From Phialocephala subalpina (taxonomy: Eukaryota > Ascomycota > Leotiomycetes > Helotiales > Mollisiaceae), in NCBI GenBank assembly GCA_900073065.1, contig FJOG01000012.1:5507-69506 (forward strand): DNA of 64,000 nucleotides. Reading direction: 5' to 3'. Position 1 is the stretch's first letter, and every line of letters starts with the position of its first letter. Below the pieces are notes generated by a model that saw only the letters and a list, made by a program, of their open reading frames with translations, made no database searches and was not told the DNA's origin. The position numbers were made by a program, and so were the translations under genes. Shown here in pieces: positions 47,049 through 57,083 of the stretch.

Positions 47049-49536
47049 ATGCCATTTGGATTCGACAAACGGTCCTCCCTTAAGGGAGAGAAGGTCAATG
47101 GAACCACTTCATATCCCACAGAGAAACAGGAGAATATCGTTCCACCACCAGGGCCTCCTCCTTCCAAAGACGCGCCTCCCTCATATGCGCCCACCGATCC
47201 CATCGCCCCAGAGCAAGTCGCAGAGCTGAACTCCGCCTTCGAGACGCTGAATCTCTCCGCACAGAACCCCGACTTCCCAAAGGCAGACCAGTGTCTTGCA
47301 CACCTCAAGCTCCTCAGCGCTTTCCATGCCCTCAAAGAAGATGTTGGATACACAGATAACTTGTATGGGCTGTCGGATGCAAGGTGCGAGATACTCGAGG
47401 GACAAAAACGAGATGAGGCGTTGGCGAAGACAAGAGAGAAGAGATGGTCGCTTTATGTTGCACGAGCTGTAGAACGGTTCGAGGATTGGTGGCTCAAGGT
47501 TTTAGTTCCCATGGAAGGCGGCGAAAGATTGATGGGCAAGAATATGCTGGCTACGAATGGCGCGTTCATGTCGTTTCCAGAGAGTGGACGACCACAGAAC
47601 TGGACTGTAAATATGTTGCCACCCTTGGGTAAGCAGCTTCCGGATGGTGGTTGGACCTCCCGTTAACAAATCTTTAGATGTTCTCATGGTTGGCATGCAT
47701 TCCTCCTCAATCCCCGAAACTACCTCGAAGATTGCATTCGATTCGGGTTGAGGGATCTTTGGACTACCGGCATGCCATGGGCAGCAGTCAATGCCGCAAT
47801 TGACACAGGTTTCAACTACAATGTTCCTGAGGAAGGGCAGAATGCTTTCGCTACGCGGACGGGGCACGGCTGGTTCAATTCTAAAGATCCCATGACCAAG
47901 ACTCTATACTGCCCAAGATGCACTCAACAACTGGACATCCCTTGGACGACTGTTGGAAAGAGCGAGAAGCCTACAGTTCAGGAGTAAGTCTGATCTCAAA
48001 GCACCCATCCGCAACTGTTACTAATATTCTTCAGGATCACTGAACTGCAGGGAACGGGTTATGGCGATAGAGATCTCTCATACATCTGCCATCGATGCAG
48101 CGGCGAAATCAATCACGATCTCCTTCTCGTCGCTAAATTTAAGAAGGACACCGAGAACCTTATCATGAGAGACTGGCCACTCGGAGGTACCATCCTCTCT
48201 CCCGCCACCGGCGCTCCTGCCGCCACTGTTGAGAAAGATTGGCACCAGTTCGACAACACCTTCCCTAACCGACTCATCGGAATGGAACTCCGCTCTAAAA
48301 TCATCGAATTCGTCGATAACAACCCGGAAAAGCGGCCATGCATGAATGTCATCAAAGAGTTGATCGAGAAGACCATCACCAACAAAAGCGTTGTTCAAAA
48401 AGTCAATTCAAAGACTTTTGGTGGTACTTTGTTGCGCCAAGAACGACTTGCGATCCGTAAGATGATGTCCCGATACTGGGACAATACCTCGTGCTTGTCT
48501 ATGGAACTTGGTGGAGCTGTTCTTCGACAGAGTGTGTTTGGTGAGAAGATGCACAGCATTGACTGGCTCCACAGCCCTGCTGCCCGAGAGACAATGAACC
48601 GACTTCTGGAAAAATACCCTCGATTCATTCACCTTATTGCGACCTATCCACACAGCACAGCAGTCCCAACCTTAGACGTGGATTTGGGATGGCACACTCA
48701 TCAGCTCTCACCAAGGCAATATTTTGACTACACCGTCAAGAAATGCAAGAAATTCATCGACCATGACGATAAGATGGAGGAGGATGTCCTCTCGACATCT
48801 TTCGAATGGACCTCCAAGACATACGAGAAGCATTTCCAGGAAGTATATTCCGAATGCACGTGTTGGTATTGCGAAGGTACATCCTAGTTCCCCAATCCTC
48901 AACCTCAAACACAAGTCTCAACTACTAACGAGAACAGCAATCCGCTCAAAGCACATCTCCTCCTCAGCCAAAATCTTCGGCACTTCCAAACACGAGAAGA
49001 TCCTCAACAACTTCTACGACTCCGGCGCAGCCAAGCTCTGCCCACCGAACAACAGCGCACACATCAGTTCGCACAACGCTGTCAAGGTCGCGGAATCCGA
49101 AACACGTGCCAAAATCTACGAACGCTTGCGCGCACGTCGTCGTATGGAACTCGATGAAGCCTATACGAAGGCTTGTAAACGCGCTCAAGCCAAAGGAAGA
49201 CCAGTGCCGCAACGGGATATATATTATGCAGGTGTGGGAGCCTGGGGATACCCGTATATGATGTATGGACCGTATATGAGCATGGGCATGTATCCGATGT
49301 ACTATGCGGGTGATCCCTATTGTCTCCCGTTGGGTGCGGGCATGGCGGGGAATTGTGCGGCGGGCACTTGCAGTGGTGGTGTTGCGGGCGGTGGATGTGG
49401 TGGGCCTGGAGGTTGCGGCTCGGTTGGCGGGTGCGCAGGAGGGGGAGGATTTGGTGGCTGTGGAGGTGGTGGTGGGTGCGGAGGAGGAGGAGGATGCGGT
49501 GGTGGAGGAGGAGGGTGTGGTGGTGGAGGTGCTTGA
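47049..49536 (+). CDS. GRDP/DUF1399-type glycine-rich domain protein, with one apparent 1-base deletion
   Basis: Four exons: 47049-47628, 47678-47983, 48035-48876 and 48938-49536. Introns are 49, 51 and 61 nt with GTAAGC, GTAAGT and GTACAT donors. The product is ~775 aa once one missing base is allowed for. The N-terminus is Pro-rich (PPPGPPPSKDAPPSY). The family core follows: LKLLSAFHALKEDVG, WHAFLLNPRNYLEDCIRFGL, CPRCTQQLDIPW and CHRCSGEINHD (two CxxC pairs), and DVDLGWHTHQLSPRQYFDYT. The C-terminus is Tyr/Met-rich, then ~60 residues of Gly/Cys repeats. Plant GRDPs act in development and stress; the fungal role is unknown. Exon 2 reads DVLM-V then loses one base before WHAF (47689-47691), so the frame is broken in a conserved block. 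The copia element ends 126 bases before the ATG. Confidence 0.85.
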
Positions 49537-50278
49537 TTTCTCTCCTTGGCTTGCTTTTTGGTGACGTCACAATGGAAAGGATGAGGTATGATACCAGGTT
49601 CCTTTGGACTGCAGTTCTTCCATTATTGCCCTGCTGCTTCGGATCGCGAGACATAAATGATAATGAATATTGCTTTGATCCCATTTTCTTTCCTATTTCT
49701 TCCCTTCAAATTACTCTGTTGAAATGCAACCCATTGACCACTACCCCGGCACAGAATATACAAGCAGTAACATAATCGTATCAACACTTGCCTTGGCTCA
49801 CTCACGTGACCATGCGGGTGCTAGTCCCAATTGGGACCAGCGCGTACGCGCACACACATATATTGCACTGTCTCTGTAGAACCTCAATTGATCACGATCT
49901 TCCACACCTAGCATACCACTCGACTGATTCGACGTGATATATGCTTAAATGGAGACAACCGACAAATACTCTCATTTTTTCAATCAGCTTATAAATCGAC
50001 AGTAGAAGTATAATTTGATTTGTTTATTGATTGAATTGAACATATCATTATTGAGTTGGTACAGTACGTGACTAAGCCCTTTATTTTGGGACTACACCGT
50101 CCTGTGACTTCATTCATCCTTTATATCTTGCGATGCTCTCATTTGGACTCATTTTCACTGTCACCATCCCACGAATGATGTAGTGCTTTCCGTCATCTCC
50201 TTGCATCTCTACTAGTATGCCATCAATAGGGCTATTTTCATCATCTGAGATTTGGCGAAAGGCAGCGCCCTCAAAGAT
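49537..50278. other. Intergenic DNA, no gene
   Basis: The GRDP terminator region, then AT-richer DNA with the short palindrome gtcccaattgggac (about 49826-49839). Nothing else is supportable. Confidence 0.4.
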
Positions 50279-51106
50279 TTAGGCGTCCTTCAACGTCTTA
50301 TCTCCCGCCGCAGCCCTACTAACACATACACTGTCATCAAGCTCGCCCTCCTCGTGGCGACGGTTTTCACTATCATTGGTAGCGATTGGCATTTCGATAG
50401 GCATTTCGTCAACAAACAGGCTCCCTTCTTCCTCTTCCACTTCACCCCCTTGTACTAGAATGTCCTGTCGTATTGCGAACTCGGTCTCGGCCTCGGCCGC
50501 GGACTCAGCTCCAATCACGTGGTTGGTGAGCTCATCCCGATGGTGAATCGCTCTAGGAGCACCAAGGGACCCGGCCCCGGTGCTATGTATTACGGTCGCC
50601 CCCTTGTAGATAGTCGGGGACACGGTTGCGCCCCGAGAATGGGCCTCTCGCTGGTGTGCCACGAAACTCTCTTGGCCATTAAAGCCCCGCTTGCAAAGGA
50701 TGCAGTGAATTACGTGGGAAAGACCACCATAGAATTAAGGAATGGGACGCTTAGGAGGAGGTGGCCCACCGAAGCACTTGCGAAGTTGCGGCTTTATTCC
50801 AGGCCGAATCATCCAACGAAGTGGAATTCCTACGATGCGACCTGGGTTAGCAATTACAAACCGAGGGCACTTTCTCTCGAAATCGTGCTTTAGAACTTTC
50901 CGAATCTTGTACTTTGTGTATTAGTACTCCGGATACTTTTGAGCAAGCCATTCGTAAATTTCAGCTACGCTCATTTGCGATGTCTGCGCGTTCAATAGAC
51001 ACGTGGCGATTAGATGAACTCCATGCCCTGCTTCCATTGGTAATATTCTAGTGGCTCGCGTGCCTTGACGCGATTCCGACGAACTTTGAGAGGTGATAGA
51101 ATCCAT
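50279..51106 (-). pseudogene. Forkhead-like plus C2H2 zinc-finger protein pseudogene
   Basis: One minus-strand frame runs from an ATG at 51106 to the stop at 50279 (276 codons). Only two premature stops break it, TAA at 50921-50923 and TAA at 50735-50737, with no indel. Both fit CAA-to-TAA. The N-terminus has a forkhead-like helical core: LIATCLLNAQTSQMSVAEIY, WLAQKYPEY, then TKYKIRKVLKHDFERKCPRF. That helical order resembles SYxxLI...LTLxxIYxWI...F.Y...WQNSIRHNLS, but the W-N-S-I-R-H core is replaced by KIRKVLKHD. A single C2H2 finger follows (CILCKRGFNGQESFVAHQREAH), then an acidic tail (EVEEEEGSLFVDE). It would be a nuclear DNA-binding protein. The surroundings are mobile elements, so it may belong to a multicopy family exposed to RIP. 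Confidence 0.6.
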
Positions 51107-51208
51107 CCTTGACTTGTGCTCTTAAGGCACAAGAAACACAGCCGAATAAAGTGACGTTGATAATGAGGCAAAGTGAAATTTATTAACATATGGCGATGAT
51201 AAACGCTA

Positions 51209-52430
51209 GGTACAGTAGAAGGCGAAATGGGTGTCGTTATTTTTTAGTTAATTATTTTTAGCGAGGTCCACTTCTAGACACTTATGGCTATGCACCCCTG
51301 CCCGGATGTACCTGGAGGTGCCTCTCTGCCTTTATAGAAACAAAATTAGCTAGCGACCGTCTCCACTATTTTCCTCCGTTACTCCTTCCCTGCCTCCTCT
51401 TCTTTTGTTTCCTGTTATCCATTTTTATCAATAAACATAGCGCTATAACTAAATGCTACACAGCATATTTTAATTAACGCATTACTAAAAGAAGGGTTCG
51501 AGACTAAGCTAATAGCCACAAAAGCCTTATATAGGGTGCGCGCTATCCAGAGAATTCGTCTGAAGAGATAATAGCAATTCGATATACTTACCCCCTAAAG
51601 AACAAAAACTATCGGCCGTCGTAATTGCATTATACCACTTATATAAGAAGCTCTCTGCGATTTACTAATCAAATAGCCTTATTTATATCGATATGAAATA
51701 ATAAACTTCCTTTATCGCAAGTTTCATAAAAAGATATCGGAAAAATCAATCGGTTAGACTCTAAAGTCAATAAGTTAAACACGAAAAACGATCCGACGCA
51801 TCGCATAACAACGAAATACTAACCTTCAAGACTACTACTTACATAGGATATCGAAGTATAAATCCGACTAGCTTATCTTTATAAATAAGTCTAATTGCGA
51901 TAGGAAAACTAAATATCAGCGTTAGGGGTAATCTTCAAAGAGTTTATCTCTAATCCAAACCATAAAGTTTAATCGCGGGAAAAGATAATATATTCTTTTA
52001 TATACGCGCAAAATGGCATTATACTAAGGCGAATATACTAAGGATCAATAGACTATGATTTATTTAAAGACTTTATTGCCTAATTACTATATTATTATAA
52101 TAAATACTTAAAATCAAAATTTATTATTATAATAAACAACGCCTTTTAATACTATTTAAAAAAGATCATGTAAATATATCGAGACGCAAAAATAATATTA
52201 AAGTTCCTCCTATTATACTCGCTTAACTTTAATCCTATTAAAGAGTTTTTTGGCGTATTAAAGAAATTCATTAAGAAAAAATAATACGAAAACGAGGATT
52301 TTATTATAAAAAAGTTTAAAATGTTTTTAGAGTAATACGTCAACGTAATAAATAACGATAAATACATTACAAAGAATTACTTCCGTTACGCAGGAATATC
52401 TATTACGTAATACTCTAAATAAATAAAAAA
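51209..52430 (+). mobile_element. RIP-degraded Tc1/mariner transposon
   Basis: The left end at about 51209 has TA then cagtagaaggcga...gtgtcg, related to the terminal repeats at 55459 and 57081. The transposase on plus shows an N-terminal HTH (LLKEGFETKLIATKALYR...IQRIR near 51485). Towards the end it has a DDE-type tail: NNAF, YRDAKIILKFLLLYSLNFNP, IKEFFGVLKKFIKKK near 52110-52290. The final acidic residue of NPIEE reads NPIKE. Stops are TAA/TAG. I could not find the right terminal repeat. Confidence 0.75.
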
Positions 52431-52679
52431 CAAATAAAAAAAACTTTAAAAATATCTTCTTTTATACTTTAAAACTTTCTTATCTCCCGTTGGAATTTTT
52501 TGATATTACTTACAAATTACAAAACGATATTTAATATTATTTTATTCTTTATTATAAAGTTAATAATAACCTTTAGATATTACAAGATAATATTCAATTC
52601 TAAAAACTAATTTATCGCAAACTAATTTGCAATTTATAATACTTATTTTTACCTTTCGCTCTCGATTTATATTAGGCCC

Positions 52680-53180
52680 TAATTATAATACTCCTCAAGC
52701 ATAGCCTATTTATCGCCTTCCACGTCCCCCAATTTTTCAATAAGTAGTATTTCGACCGTATCGCAATATTTATTATAGGAAAAGGCATATACTTTATATT
52801 AACAATAATTAATAGAGCTATTTACCTTCCGCTTGCGATTATTATCGAATATATTTTTGATTATATAAAGTAAAATCTTAATACTAATATTAATATCCTT
52901 CTCCGATTCCCCCTCCTTTATCTTTTCTTTAATATGTTTAATAATCTCTTTAAATTAGGCGGGCAATAGCTTCTAGTAATTCCCTCGCTCATTCGGCTAA
53001 CAATAGGGTCCTTACTTGCAGTATTTAGCTTTATAGCAATACTACTCGTAAACTCGAGTTTAAAGACTAACTTCGGCGGCTCTTTAAAGCCTTTAAGCCT
53101 TTATCGCGCTTTTCTTCTTCTTGCCCTTCGCCGTTATAAAATCACAAATAACTTCCTTATAAACTAACTTCATACTAAAA
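52680..53180 (-). pseudogene. Decayed gene fragment of unknown function
   Basis: A minus-strand frame with stops mostly at plausible Gln/Trp positions reads CYKAKYCK-GPYC, then KLLPA-FKEIIKHIKEKIKE and NIFDNNRKRK. The Cys-rich start and helical KLxPxxxxxLIKxI pattern resemble a small-domain family scattered in fungal genomes, which I cannot name. Another minus frame is also open over part of it, so this is tentative. Confidence 0.3.
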
Positions 53181-54204
53181 GTTATCTTTCTCCCTATACT
53201 AAACAAGTCACTCAGACCTTTTAAGTGCTTGTCAACCAACTGCCAATCGATCTCCAGCTTTTTCCATCGTTTCGTGAGGTTATATCAACGGCTTCGTTCG
53301 ACAAAGATCTCGATAATCGTTTCTTCGCACGTATAACTATCTCCTGGAAACTTATCTTTATCCTCAAAATACTTATTAAATCGGGAGTAAAACTTAACTT
53401 TCCAAAAATCGCTCGAAGCCAAAACGAGATTAAGATTTATATCTAAAAAGACACGCCTAACTCTAATCTTCTCACGCTAAAAAATCTTCTATTAAAAGTC
53501 ATAATAAATATACACTAGGTTATATTTATCATATTGCTTCTCATTATCCCATCCACCGAGTCGGAGAAGTAATAATATATATCCGCCATTTAATTAATCG
53601 GCTTATTCGGCTATAAGGCTAATTAATTCGGCATTTATACTAATTATAAAGCTATTAAAAGTCAAAAACACGGGGTTATTATAATTTGAAGCCCATTAAC
53701 CATCCCGCAAATCGTTATCTATATTAGTATACCTTTAAGTCGATATATATTAAAGCGAAAAGGGAATAACTATTATATCGCCATATTATAAAAAGGATAA
53801 ATAGTTATTTCCTCGGAGTTTCTACGGGTTTCTACGGGCTTTTATAAGAGTCCCTTTGTTTACTAACTATATAATATAGCTAAAACCACAAAATATTATA
53901 ATCGAAACGATAATACGAATAAGATATATAATATAATTAATATATTATTTATCAAATGGGGGATAGCTAGTTCCTAACTTCGTTAGCGCAACGCCTAGTA
54001 TATCGTTCGACCAATTATCTCTAAGCCCTTAATTAGAGCCTTAGCCTCAAACCTTTTATTAACTTCTTTATCTTAGACTTATTTCTATTATCTTAATTTT
54101 CGGGGTTAAATTATATAAATCGCAACCTATTTATAAGTACTTCCGCTTATAACCCATACTCGTCGAATAGCAAACGTACTAACCGTTTAATGCTCTAAGC
54201 CCAA
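53181..54204. other. AT-rich relic DNA
   Basis: RIP-like sequence without an assignable gene. The stretch 53815-53930 is a degraded relative of 55830-55950 (shared cctc-g-gagtttctacggg and the following ~90 bases). An open stretch at 53225-53446 (+) is not recognised. Confidence 0.4.
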
Positions 54205-54599
54205 ATACATCTTCTAAAGCTAAAAGCAAATAGCGAATTTAGTTTCACGAACGATATTATTTACTTTATAGCGCCTTATATAATACTTTCATATACTTAA
54301 AAAGAAAATAATAAAGAAATCACCTTCGAAAACCTAAAAAATAGCTCTAAGAAAACGAAAAACAAATATAAAAAGCTTCGGTTTTATAAACAATAAACCG
54401 CTCGTAATAATTTATAATATTTCTAAGTGGATATTTACTATATTAACAAATCGAATAGCATTAAGCTTTCGGAAGCTATTAACTCTATATTTCGCTAATA
54501 TCGCAAAGCGGTAATATATTATATATATTTAGTAAATATTTAAATAAAAGATCAAATAAACTTATCTTTAAAGCTATAAGAAATAGCTTTTAAAAACAA

Positions 54600-54984
54600 T
54601 CGATAGTTTACCCGTAATTAGACACTTTAAGAGCTTATTGTACTACTATTAATAGAATTTTTCTCTTTGAATAACAATCGATTTAATGATAAAAAGTTAT
54701 TAGAGGAATAATTTCACAAGATAATAGGGATTTTTATTCTCGCTCTTTAAGGTAAGCCTCTTTCTAATTTCAGTTTCGGCGAGCGAGTATTATAGGCACG
54801 AAATCGGGATATTAAGCGTGAAGAAGACTTTGCTTATTCCTTGCTAAGTATCTTCGATATCTTAATACTAGTTATCTATAGTAAGGGAAAAGAAAACGCA
54901 TTCCGTAGGCTAAACCGCGAATAGAAATACCGACTCGACGAACTTTCACAGGCTACCTCGAATTATGCCAAGCGGTTAAATATG
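54600..54984 (+). other. C-terminal part of the degraded HET domain and linker
   Basis: Segment of the HET-WD40 pseudogene that joins the two domains. It reads FFSLNNNRFNDKKLLEE, GIFILAL-GKPLSNFSFGER and NRDIKREEDFAYSLLSIFDI, then KGKENAFRRLNRE, which ends the usual HET domain. RLDELSQATSNYAKRLNML then leads into the first WD40 unit at 54985. No P-loop or other NACHT motif is seen in any part of it. Confidence 0.7.
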
Positions 54985-55236
54985 CTGCAGTAGACGCTCG
55001 AGGGGCACAGCGGCTACGTCTCGTCAGTGGCCTTCTCGCCCGACTCGAGACTGCTGGCGTCGGCGTCGTACGACAAGACGATGCGGCTCTGGGGCGCGGC
55101 CACTGGCGCGCTGCAGCAGACGCTCGAGGGGCACGGCGACTAGGTCACGTCAGTAGCCTTCTCGCCCGACTCGAGGCTGCTAGCGTCGGCATCGTACGAC
55201 AAGACGGTGCGGCTCTAGGACGCGGCCACTGGCGCA
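54985..55236 (+). repeat. Two tandem 126-bp WD40 units, GC-rich
   Basis: Units 54985-55110 and 55111-55236, each 42 codons: LQ(Q)TLEGH, SVAFSPDSRLLASASYDKT, RLW-AATGA. They are far more GC-rich than the HET part just upstream and differ at a handful of sites, mostly transitions. A third unit starts at 55237 and stops. Confidence 0.9.
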
Positions 55237-55654
55237 CTACAATAGAACATCGCAGTTGACTGCTACGTCTCGACTCCATTGTTGGGGGTTACAAGCTTGA
55301 TCTTGATCGTAAACGTTAGTATTTTACAGGTTTTAACCTCACTATCGAATATCAATCTAGGAAAGCTTTTATTATTTGAATTTTATTAAATACTCTACGT
55401 AGCTAGTCTTAATGCAGTCCATGTACTTTTGGAAATAGCTGCTACATAAATCGATTTACAGTGGAAGGCGAATTGAGTGTCGCCAAATTTATAGATAACT
55501 TTTTTAAGGGGCTGCGGGGTAAGCCTGTGGCTTGTGTGGCTTGTACACAGAGGTACTGTACCAACCTTAAAAAAAGGTAGAAATTGGCGGACCTAGCATT
55601 TCTTCTTCCTTCTATTTTTTTCTACCCGCCAGAGTCAGCGTGCCATTAACAATT

Positions 55655-55873
55655 ATGGCGCCGCTACCAGATGCTGCAACGCATATCTTGATCGAAACTT
55701 TGCTAAAACAAGGGTTTGAGAACAAGCTAATAGCCTCGAAAGCCAAGTGCTCCAAACGCACTGCCCAGAGAATCCGTCAAAAGAGACAGCAGCCCGAAAT
55801 CGACGCTGTTCATGCGAAAAGGACAAGTGGCCACTTCCTCAGAGTTTCTACGGGCTTCTACGGGCTTCCATGA
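55655..55873 (+). pseudogene. Mariner transposase N-terminal fragment
   Basis: ATG at 55655. The sequence MAPLPDAATHILIETLLKQG, ENKLIASKAKCSKRTAQRIR is the DNA-binding HTH region of a fungal mariner-type transposase. After HAKR (about 55825) the homology ends, and a short tail leads to a TGA at 55871-55873. The catalytic DDE domain is missing. Its undegraded sequence is a good reference for the RIP-altered copy at 51.5 kb. Confidence 0.8.
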
Positions 55874-56051
55874 GAATCCCTCTCTATTTGCTAATTATGT
55901 GACATGACCAAAACCACCAAAAAAAATCTCCAAACATCTTTCTCGATCGGAATGCTAAACCTCCTTCCACTACTCCCACAGAAAGCCATGGACTCTCAAA
56001 CCTTAATCAACCACTACAATTCGAGCAAATTTCGTCCGAGTCTCACATAAT

Positions 56052-56834
56052 TCAATTAACTGGATGCTTCCCGACGCGGGGGAACCGTGCAAAGCGAAAA
56101 TCACGAGGACAGTCACGGACCAGGAAACACTGGTCCCAGCGCCACTTCTTGTCAGATAACTCGAAGTAGCAACCGATGCTCACAGTATCGAGGGTAGCCT
56201 TATTTTTGGTTCCAGTAACGCCTTTGCGTGAAATTTTGCGCAGGGCAGTCTCACCCCAGACCAGCGCAGCGGAGGACACAGATCTCCTCGAGAAGATCTT
56301 TGTCGGAGCTACTGCGATTTCTTCAGATGCCCGAATTTGCCCATCAATGTTGAGAATAATATTCGAATTCTTGAAAGTGACCTCGTTGGTCTTTTTATCA
56401 AAGGAATGTGGATTGAGACAGTCGAGAATATTCGGTTTCTTGTATCTCAGGTCCCCAGACCAGTCTCCGTCCACGAGGACAAGGTAGTATGGTCCTTTAT
56501 ATCTGTAGCAGAGATCATACAAGCCATGGCCAACCAAAATAGGCGTCAATCCCATCTCTCTGGCTGAGTTGATCCACCCGCGGTCTTTAAAGATCTCGTC
56601 CCATATCTGTTGAACCCTCTTCTTTTCAGAAAGATTGACAAGGAGGAGGCGAGAGACATATTTCGCAGATTTTAGAGGGAAGTAATCCACTATATTTTCC
56701 CTTAACTCTTGAGCGAGCTCTAGCAACATAACGAATAGGAGTGAAGTGTAATATGATCCCCAGCAACTAGCAACAATAGTAGTTGGTCTTGATACAGTCA
56801 ATGTACTTTTTGAAATAGCTGCTGCATAAATCAA
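56052..56834 (-). CDS. Hypothetical protein, possibly F-box-like N-terminus, intact
   Basis: An intact 260-codon minus frame. The more likely start is the internal Met at about residue 36, giving MLLELAQELRENIVDYFPLK and AKYVSRLLLVN. This resembles an F-box helix set (L-x-E-L...I..Y.PLK....SR). The body contains IWDEIFKDRGWINSAREMGL, YKGPYYLVLVDGDWSGDLRY, FSRRSVSSAALVWGETALRK and a basic C-terminus. The domain function is unknown; F-box proteins would recruit substrates to SCF ligases, but that is inference. The first ~20 residues come from a sequence repeated at 55403-55457. It lies wholly between mariner terminal repeats and is undegraded. Confidence 0.6.
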   Translation of the reverse strand: MIYAAAISKSTLTVSRPTTIVASCWGSYYTSLLFVMLLELAQELRENIVDYFPLKSAKYVSRLLLVNLSEKKRVQQIWDEIFKDRGWINSAREMGLTPILVGHGLYDLCYRYKGPYYLVLVDGDWSGDLRYKKPNILDCLNPHSFDKKTNEVTFKNSNIILNIDGQIRASEEIAVAPTKIFSRRSVSSAALVWGETALRKISRKGVTGTKNKATLDTVSIGCYFELSDKKWRWDQCFLVRDCPRDFRFARFPRVGKHPVN

Positions 56835-57083
56835 TTTATCTTCTCGTCTCTATTTTATTAACTGAGTTAGAAGAGAGGTGAGGGGAACGCTACAGTTGTA
56901 TAATATCGTAGTTTAAGGTTACACTCAATTATTCTATTCCTTTCAGAATTGGCTCCGCTCCACAATGATATTGGTACCTTGGAGTACAACGGGACAGGGT
57001 GCACAGCCACAAGCGTCCGGAAGTGGAGCCCGCTTAAAAAGTTATCTGTAAACTTAGCGACACTCAATGCGCCTTCTACTGTA

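Larger units (their letters stand above)
54205..55260 (+). pseudogene. HET-domain/WD40 (HET-E/D/R-like) pseudogene lacking a NACHT domain
   Basis: One frame runs from a degraded start (ATA at 54205; IHLLKLKANSEFSFTND) to the last WD40 unit with no indel, broken only by TAA/TAG. The HET domain shows APYIILSYT(W)KE, (W)VDIYYINKSNSIKLSEAIN, FAYSLLSIFDI and YSKGKENAFRRLNRE, aligning with the N-terminus of Podospora HET-D/E/R proteins. After ~25 residues (RLDELSQATSNYAKRLNML) it passes directly into WD40 repeats, TLEGHSGYVSSVAFSPDS and so on. In HET-E-type incompatibility proteins a NACHT NTPase of roughly 400 residues lies between these parts. It is absent here. Live relatives trigger cell death after non-self recognition. 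After the third unit begins (55237) the match ends. Confidence 0.85.
55459..57081 (+). mobile_element. Tc1/mariner terminal repeats bounding a 1.6-kb composite unit
   Basis: The left end follows TA at 55457-55458: cagtggaaggcgaattgag then tgtcgccaaatttatagataactttttt. The right end before TA at 57082-57083 is its inverse (cagtagaaggcgcattgag, tgtcgctaagtttacagataacttttt). Inside are the first ~60 codons of a mariner transposase (55655-55838) and an unrelated intact minus-strand ORF (56052-56834), but no catalytic part. The unit is not AT-degraded. It is either a mariner that captured host DNA or a nested insertion. Confidence 0.65.

Noticed and set aside
49082..49684. 200-codon His/Pro/Arg-rich minus ORF opposite the GRDP-like gene
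   Set aside because: Shadow of the Gly/Cys repeat tail of the plus-strand gene.
49826..49839. Palindrome gtcccaattgggac as an operator
   Set aside because: A single short palindrome in a spacer with no gene start nearby is not enough to call a regulatory site.
53225..53446. 73-codon plus ORF
   Set aside because: It shows a partly coding-like composition but no family, and it lies within degraded DNA; too short to support.
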